Assembly (NCBI GenBank): GCA_964523975.1
Contig: CAZGBM010000050.1
Coordinates: 1-15,892, forward strand
Origin: JAFGHJ01 sp964523975
Lineage (GTDB): Bacteria > Hydrothermota > UBA3072
Direction: 5' to 3'
DNA: 15,892 nucleotides
A program made the translations under genes and the position numbers. The notes under the pieces were generated by a model. That model did not search any database. It was not told where the DNA came from and saw nothing but the letters and a program-made list of their open reading frames with translations. Of the stretch, positions 13,328-15,892 are shown piece by piece (position 1 is the first letter of the stretch; each line of letters opens with the position of its first letter).

Positions 13328-14593
13328 ATGCGTGAGCTTTCGATAAGTTTCTTTTTACTTTTTTTATTGTTCGTTTGTCTGGATGTTTCTACGACGTCTT
13401 ATTCTTTTGGAATGAGAAATGCCCTTTTTGAAGAAATCGATAATAGGATTTCCCTGGGCGCGGCAAATATAAAAGGGGCAATCAATAAGAACGGAAAGAT
13501 AGAGCTGGATCTAAAAAAAATTTATCCCGTTCTTACGGAATACTCGCTTGGCTGGGTAGAATTGTTTGATTCCAAGAAAAATTTTATCGTGTCGTCGGAC
13601 TACAAGGTGCGTTTTTTACCGGAACCGTTTCCCGATACAACCGGATTTTGGGGATGTCGATATGGTTTGTTTACATTTGACGGAGGATATCTGATTGTTA
13701 GCGCTTCGGAAGAAGAACTTGCCGTGCTCAAAAGGGTTTCCCGTGTTTCATTGTTTCTTAGATTGACGGTATATTCCTCGTTTATCGCTCTTGGCTTTTA
13801 TATCTTCTGGGTATTTTCCTATCCTTTTAGAAAAGTCAGAGAAGTTACAGGAAAAAAAGGGCAAAATATAGACTACACAATGAAGACAATCAGGGAAATG
13901 GTGAAAGACTATCGGGAGAAGTTGAAGAGTGTAAAAGAAAGAGAAAAAGAATTGAAACAACGACTTTTTCTATCAAAATTGGGAGAGAATTTATCACAGG
14001 TTCTTCATGAAATCAGAAATGCTACCGGTGCTATCTTTGGGTTCGGAAAACTTGTAGAAAATGAAGAAATCAAAAAAGGAATTCTTGAAGAAACCAGTCG
14101 TTTGAATGATTTTTCCATGCATCTTTTATCCCTTTCCGGACCTCTCAAACCTAATATGGAAGAGATAAATATCGGAGATTTGATAAATGAGGCAATGAGG
14201 AGGTTGGATAACGATAAAAACGTCGAAATAAAAGTTCGCATACCGGACAATATTAAATTGAATGCAGACGGAGAACTGATAGGCAGGGCAATTTATAACA
14301 TAATCGATAATGCTCTGGATGCCTGTATGGGAAAAGGAAAAGTTTTTGTTTCGGTTGAAGAGAAGAAAGAAAAAATTAATATTATAGTGGAAGATACCGG
14401 AGTAGGAATGGATAAAAAAACTTTATCGTCCGTTTTCGATCTGTTTTTTACAAAAAAAGACGGAGGAGTCGGAGTCGGAATGGCAGTTGCAAAGAGAATT
14501 ATAGAATCCCATGACGGGGATATTAAGGTGAAGAGCAGATTGGGGAAGGGGAGTAAAATCACAATAACTCTTCCGCGAGGGTCAAATGAATAA
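13328..14593 (+). CDS. membrane-bound sensor histidine kinase
   Basis: A two-component sensor of 421 residues. It has a membrane segment at about 5-25, an extracytoplasmic region of about 110 residues (30-140) and a second membrane segment at about 141-166. A charged helical coiled-coil linker follows (185-215), then a dimerisation domain with the phospho-acceptor H227 in QVLHEIRNATGAI and an ATP-binding domain: N box NIIDNALDAC (324-333), G1 DTGVGM (356-361), F box FDLFFTKKDGG (370-380) and GVGVGMAVAKRI. The residue after HEIRN is Ala-Thr rather than the usual Pro-Leu, an uncommon but viable H-box form. The input domain matches nothing I recognise. No clear Shine-Dalgarno precedes the ATG, and the end overlaps the response regulator by eight bases. 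It is probably the partner of the downstream regulator. Confidence 0.9.
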   Translation: MRELSISFFLLFLLFVCLDVSTTSYSFGMRNALFEEIDNRISLGAANIKGAINKNGKIELDLKKIYPVLTEYSLGWVELFDSKKNFIVSSDYKVRFLPEPFPDTTGFWGCRYGLFTFDGGYLIVSASEEELAVLKRVSRVSLFLRLTVYSSFIALGFYIFWVFSYPFRKVREVTGKKGQNIDYTMKTIREMVKDYREKLKSVKEREKELKQRLFLSKLGENLSQVLHEIRNATGAIFGFGKLVENEEIKKGILEETSRLNDFSMHLLSLSGPLKPNMEEINIGDLINEAMRRLDNDKNVEIKVRIPDNIKLNADGELIGRAIYNIIDNALDACMGKGKVFVSVEEKKEKINIIVEDTGVGMDKKTLSSVFDLFFTKKDGGVGVGMAVAKRIIESHDGDIKVKSRLGKGSKITITLPRGSNE

Positions 14594-15892
14594 GGTTCTT
14601 CTTGTCGAAGATAACGAAAATTTCAGAAAAATGCTTGAGCTCAATTTTAAAAAGGCAGGCATTGCCTTCGAGTCCTGTGCTTTGGCAAAAGAAGCATTCG
14701 AGGTTTTCAACCGTGATATATTTTCGGTGGGTGTTTTTGACCTTAAGCTTCCGGATATGGACGGATTGGAACTGTTGACGCAAATTCTTGAGGTCGCGCC
14801 GGAGTTCCCTGTTTTTATAATAACGGCTTATGGTGATATCAAGACCGCAGTGGAAGCAGTGAAAAAAGGAGCTTCGGATTTCATACAGAAGCCTTTTGAC
14901 CCGGATTTTCTGATTGATAAAATCCAAAAAGGAATAAAAGAAAAGATTTTTCCTTCCGAGAAAAAAATAGTAGGGGATTCTCCTCTCCTGGCAGAAGCAA
15001 TAGCTCTTGCTAAAAAAGTGGCGGCAACCGACCTTACGGCTTTCCTTTTCGGACAGAGCGGTACAGGTAAAGAGTTGTTTGCCAGAGCTATTCACCGGTG
15101 GAGTCCGAGAAAAGATGCTCCCTTTGTTGTATTAAATTCTGCCGCAATACCCGATACTCTTCTTGAAAGTGAGTTGTTTGGAATAGAAAAAGGGACTGCC
15201 ACCGGGGTTTCCAAAAGAATAGGTAAAATATCCCAAGCCGGCGGAGGAACACTTTTCTTTGATGAAATCGGCGATATGCCCCTTCTGCTTCAATCTAAAA
15301 TTCTGAGAGTTATCGAGGAAAAGGAGTTTGAAAGAGTAGGGGGAAGAGAAAAAATAAAGGTTGATGTAAGGATAGTTTGCGCTACCAATAGGAATTTAGA
15401 AGCCCTGGTTGAGGAGAATAAATTCAGGGAAGACTTATATTACAGGCTGAATGTTTTTCCCATTCACCTGCCTCCTCTTAAAGAGAGACTTGAGGATATC
15501 GAAACACTTGTTAAGTATTTTATAAATCTATATGGTGGGAGTATCCGGGGTAAAGTTGAGGGTATAAGTGATAAAGCTTTAATGAAATTGAAGCAGCACC
15601 AGTGGAAGGGAAACGTGCGTGAACTTGAAAATGTCGTAAAGAGAGCTTTAATAATTTGCGAAAGCAATATGATTGAGGAAGTAGATATTATTTTTCACGG
15701 CAAAAGAAAAGAAGATAAGAGAATCGAAAGTTTCAATCTTCGGGAAATTGGCGAAAGAGCAAAAAAAGAAACAGAAATCAGAATTATCATAGAAGCGCTG
15801 AGGCAATCCGAGGGTAATAAGGCGGAAGCCGCACGGCTTCTTAACATTTCATACAAAACTCTTTTCAATAAAATCAACGAATACGACCTGGA
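14586..15892 (+). CDS. NtrC-family response regulator with altered sigma-54 contact loop, 3' end cut by the window
   Basis: The frame stays open from the ATG at 14586 to the window edge (435 codons seen; the C-terminal helix-turn-helix is nearly complete). Domain order is receiver (1-115; D9 and the phospho-acceptor D52, T80, K102), AAA+ sigma-54 activator domain (about 128-360) and Fis-type DNA-binding helix-turn-helix (about 400-433, GNKAEAARLLNISYKTLFNK). The AAA+ part has Walker A GQSGTGKE (156-163), Walker B GGTLFFDEIGDM, and a conserved region with the RVGGR and FREDLYYRL segments. The sigma-54 contact loop reads GTATGV at 203-208 where GAFTGA is normal, so the key Phe is Ala. The start is set by GAGGG (14577-14581) and by overlap with the kinase stop. 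It is likely the kinase's partner; whether it still works with sigma-54 is open. Confidence 0.9.
   Translation, partial: MNKVLLVEDNENFRKMLELNFKKAGIAFESCALAKEAFEVFNRDIFSVGVFDLKLPDMDGLELLTQILEVAPEFPVFIITAYGDIKTAVEAVKKGASDFIQKPFDPDFLIDKIQKGIKEKIFPSEKKIVGDSPLLAEAIALAKKVAATDLTAFLFGQSGTGKELFARAIHRWSPRKDAPFVVLNSAAIPDTLLESELFGIEKGTATGVSKRIGKISQAGGGTLFFDEIGDMPLLLQSKILRVIEEKEFERVGGREKIKVDVRIVCATNRNLEALVEENKFREDLYYRLNVFPIHLPPLKERLEDIETLVKYFINLYGGSIRGKVEGISDKALMKLKQHQWKGNVRELENVVKRALIICESNMIEEVDIIFHGKRKEDKRIESFNLREIGERAKKETEIRIIIEALRQSEGNKAEAARLLNISYKTLFNKINEYDL

Noticed and set aside
14559..15095. Minus-strand open frame of 178 codons
   Set aside because: It is antisense to the response regulator, whose receiver and AAA+ motifs are clear in the plus-strand frame.

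Overview
The window looks like bacterial chromosome of moderate to low GC, densely coded, with no insertion sequence, phage gene or CRISPR array. Several proteins resemble forms common in thermophilic or deep-branching bacteria and archaea: a short Thermotoga-like adenosylhomocysteinase, a bifunctional phosphoglucose/phosphomannose isomerase and a split glycine decarboxylase. Together with the GT-rich degenerate intergenic repeats this suggests an uncultured candidate-phylum bacterium (for example WOR-3/Stahlbacteria-like). That placement is a guess from gene style, not a proven identification.

Layout. Positions 1-176, minus strand: the first codons of a gene that leaves the window, preceded by a tiny 37-residue coiled-coil gene with a good promoter and Shine-Dalgarno site. 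Positions 177-756: a gene-free stretch with GT-rich degenerate repeats and a long hairpin carrying direct repeats. Positions 757-3685, minus strand: glycine cleavage operon gcvT-gcvH-gcvPA; its usual partner gcvPB is not next to it. Positions 3686-4078: a second repeat-rich gene-free stretch containing divergent promoters. Positions 4079-5947, plus strand: a UbiA-family membrane prenyltransferase and a TPR protein, apparently one transcript that is nearly leaderless. Positions 5966-15892, plus strand: a promoter, tRNA-Leu(UAA), then nine tightly packed genes: accD, ptsH (HPr), ptsI (EI), bifunctional PGI/PMI, a sugar-phosphate nucleotidyltransferase, metK, ahcY, a membrane histidine kinase and an NtrC-type response regulator that runs off the right edge.

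How the genes work together. GcvT, GcvH and GcvPA break down glycine to a methylene-tetrahydrofolate one-carbon unit; MetK and AhcY form the S-adenosylmethionine methyl cycle. HPr and EI form the general phosphorelay of the PTS, but no sugar-specific EII is present here, so regulation is as likely as transport. PGI/PMI and the nucleotidyltransferase could supply sugar nucleotides. AccD makes the carboxyltransferase beta subunit for malonyl-CoA. The kinase/regulator pair overlaps by 8 bases and is probably a cognate pair. The regulator has an altered sigma-54 contact loop (GTATGV instead of GAFTGA), the most distinctive protein-level oddity. No clearly new multi-gene system is evident. The best candidates for something undescribed are the composite intergenic repeats, the hairpin element and the tiny coiled-coil gene.
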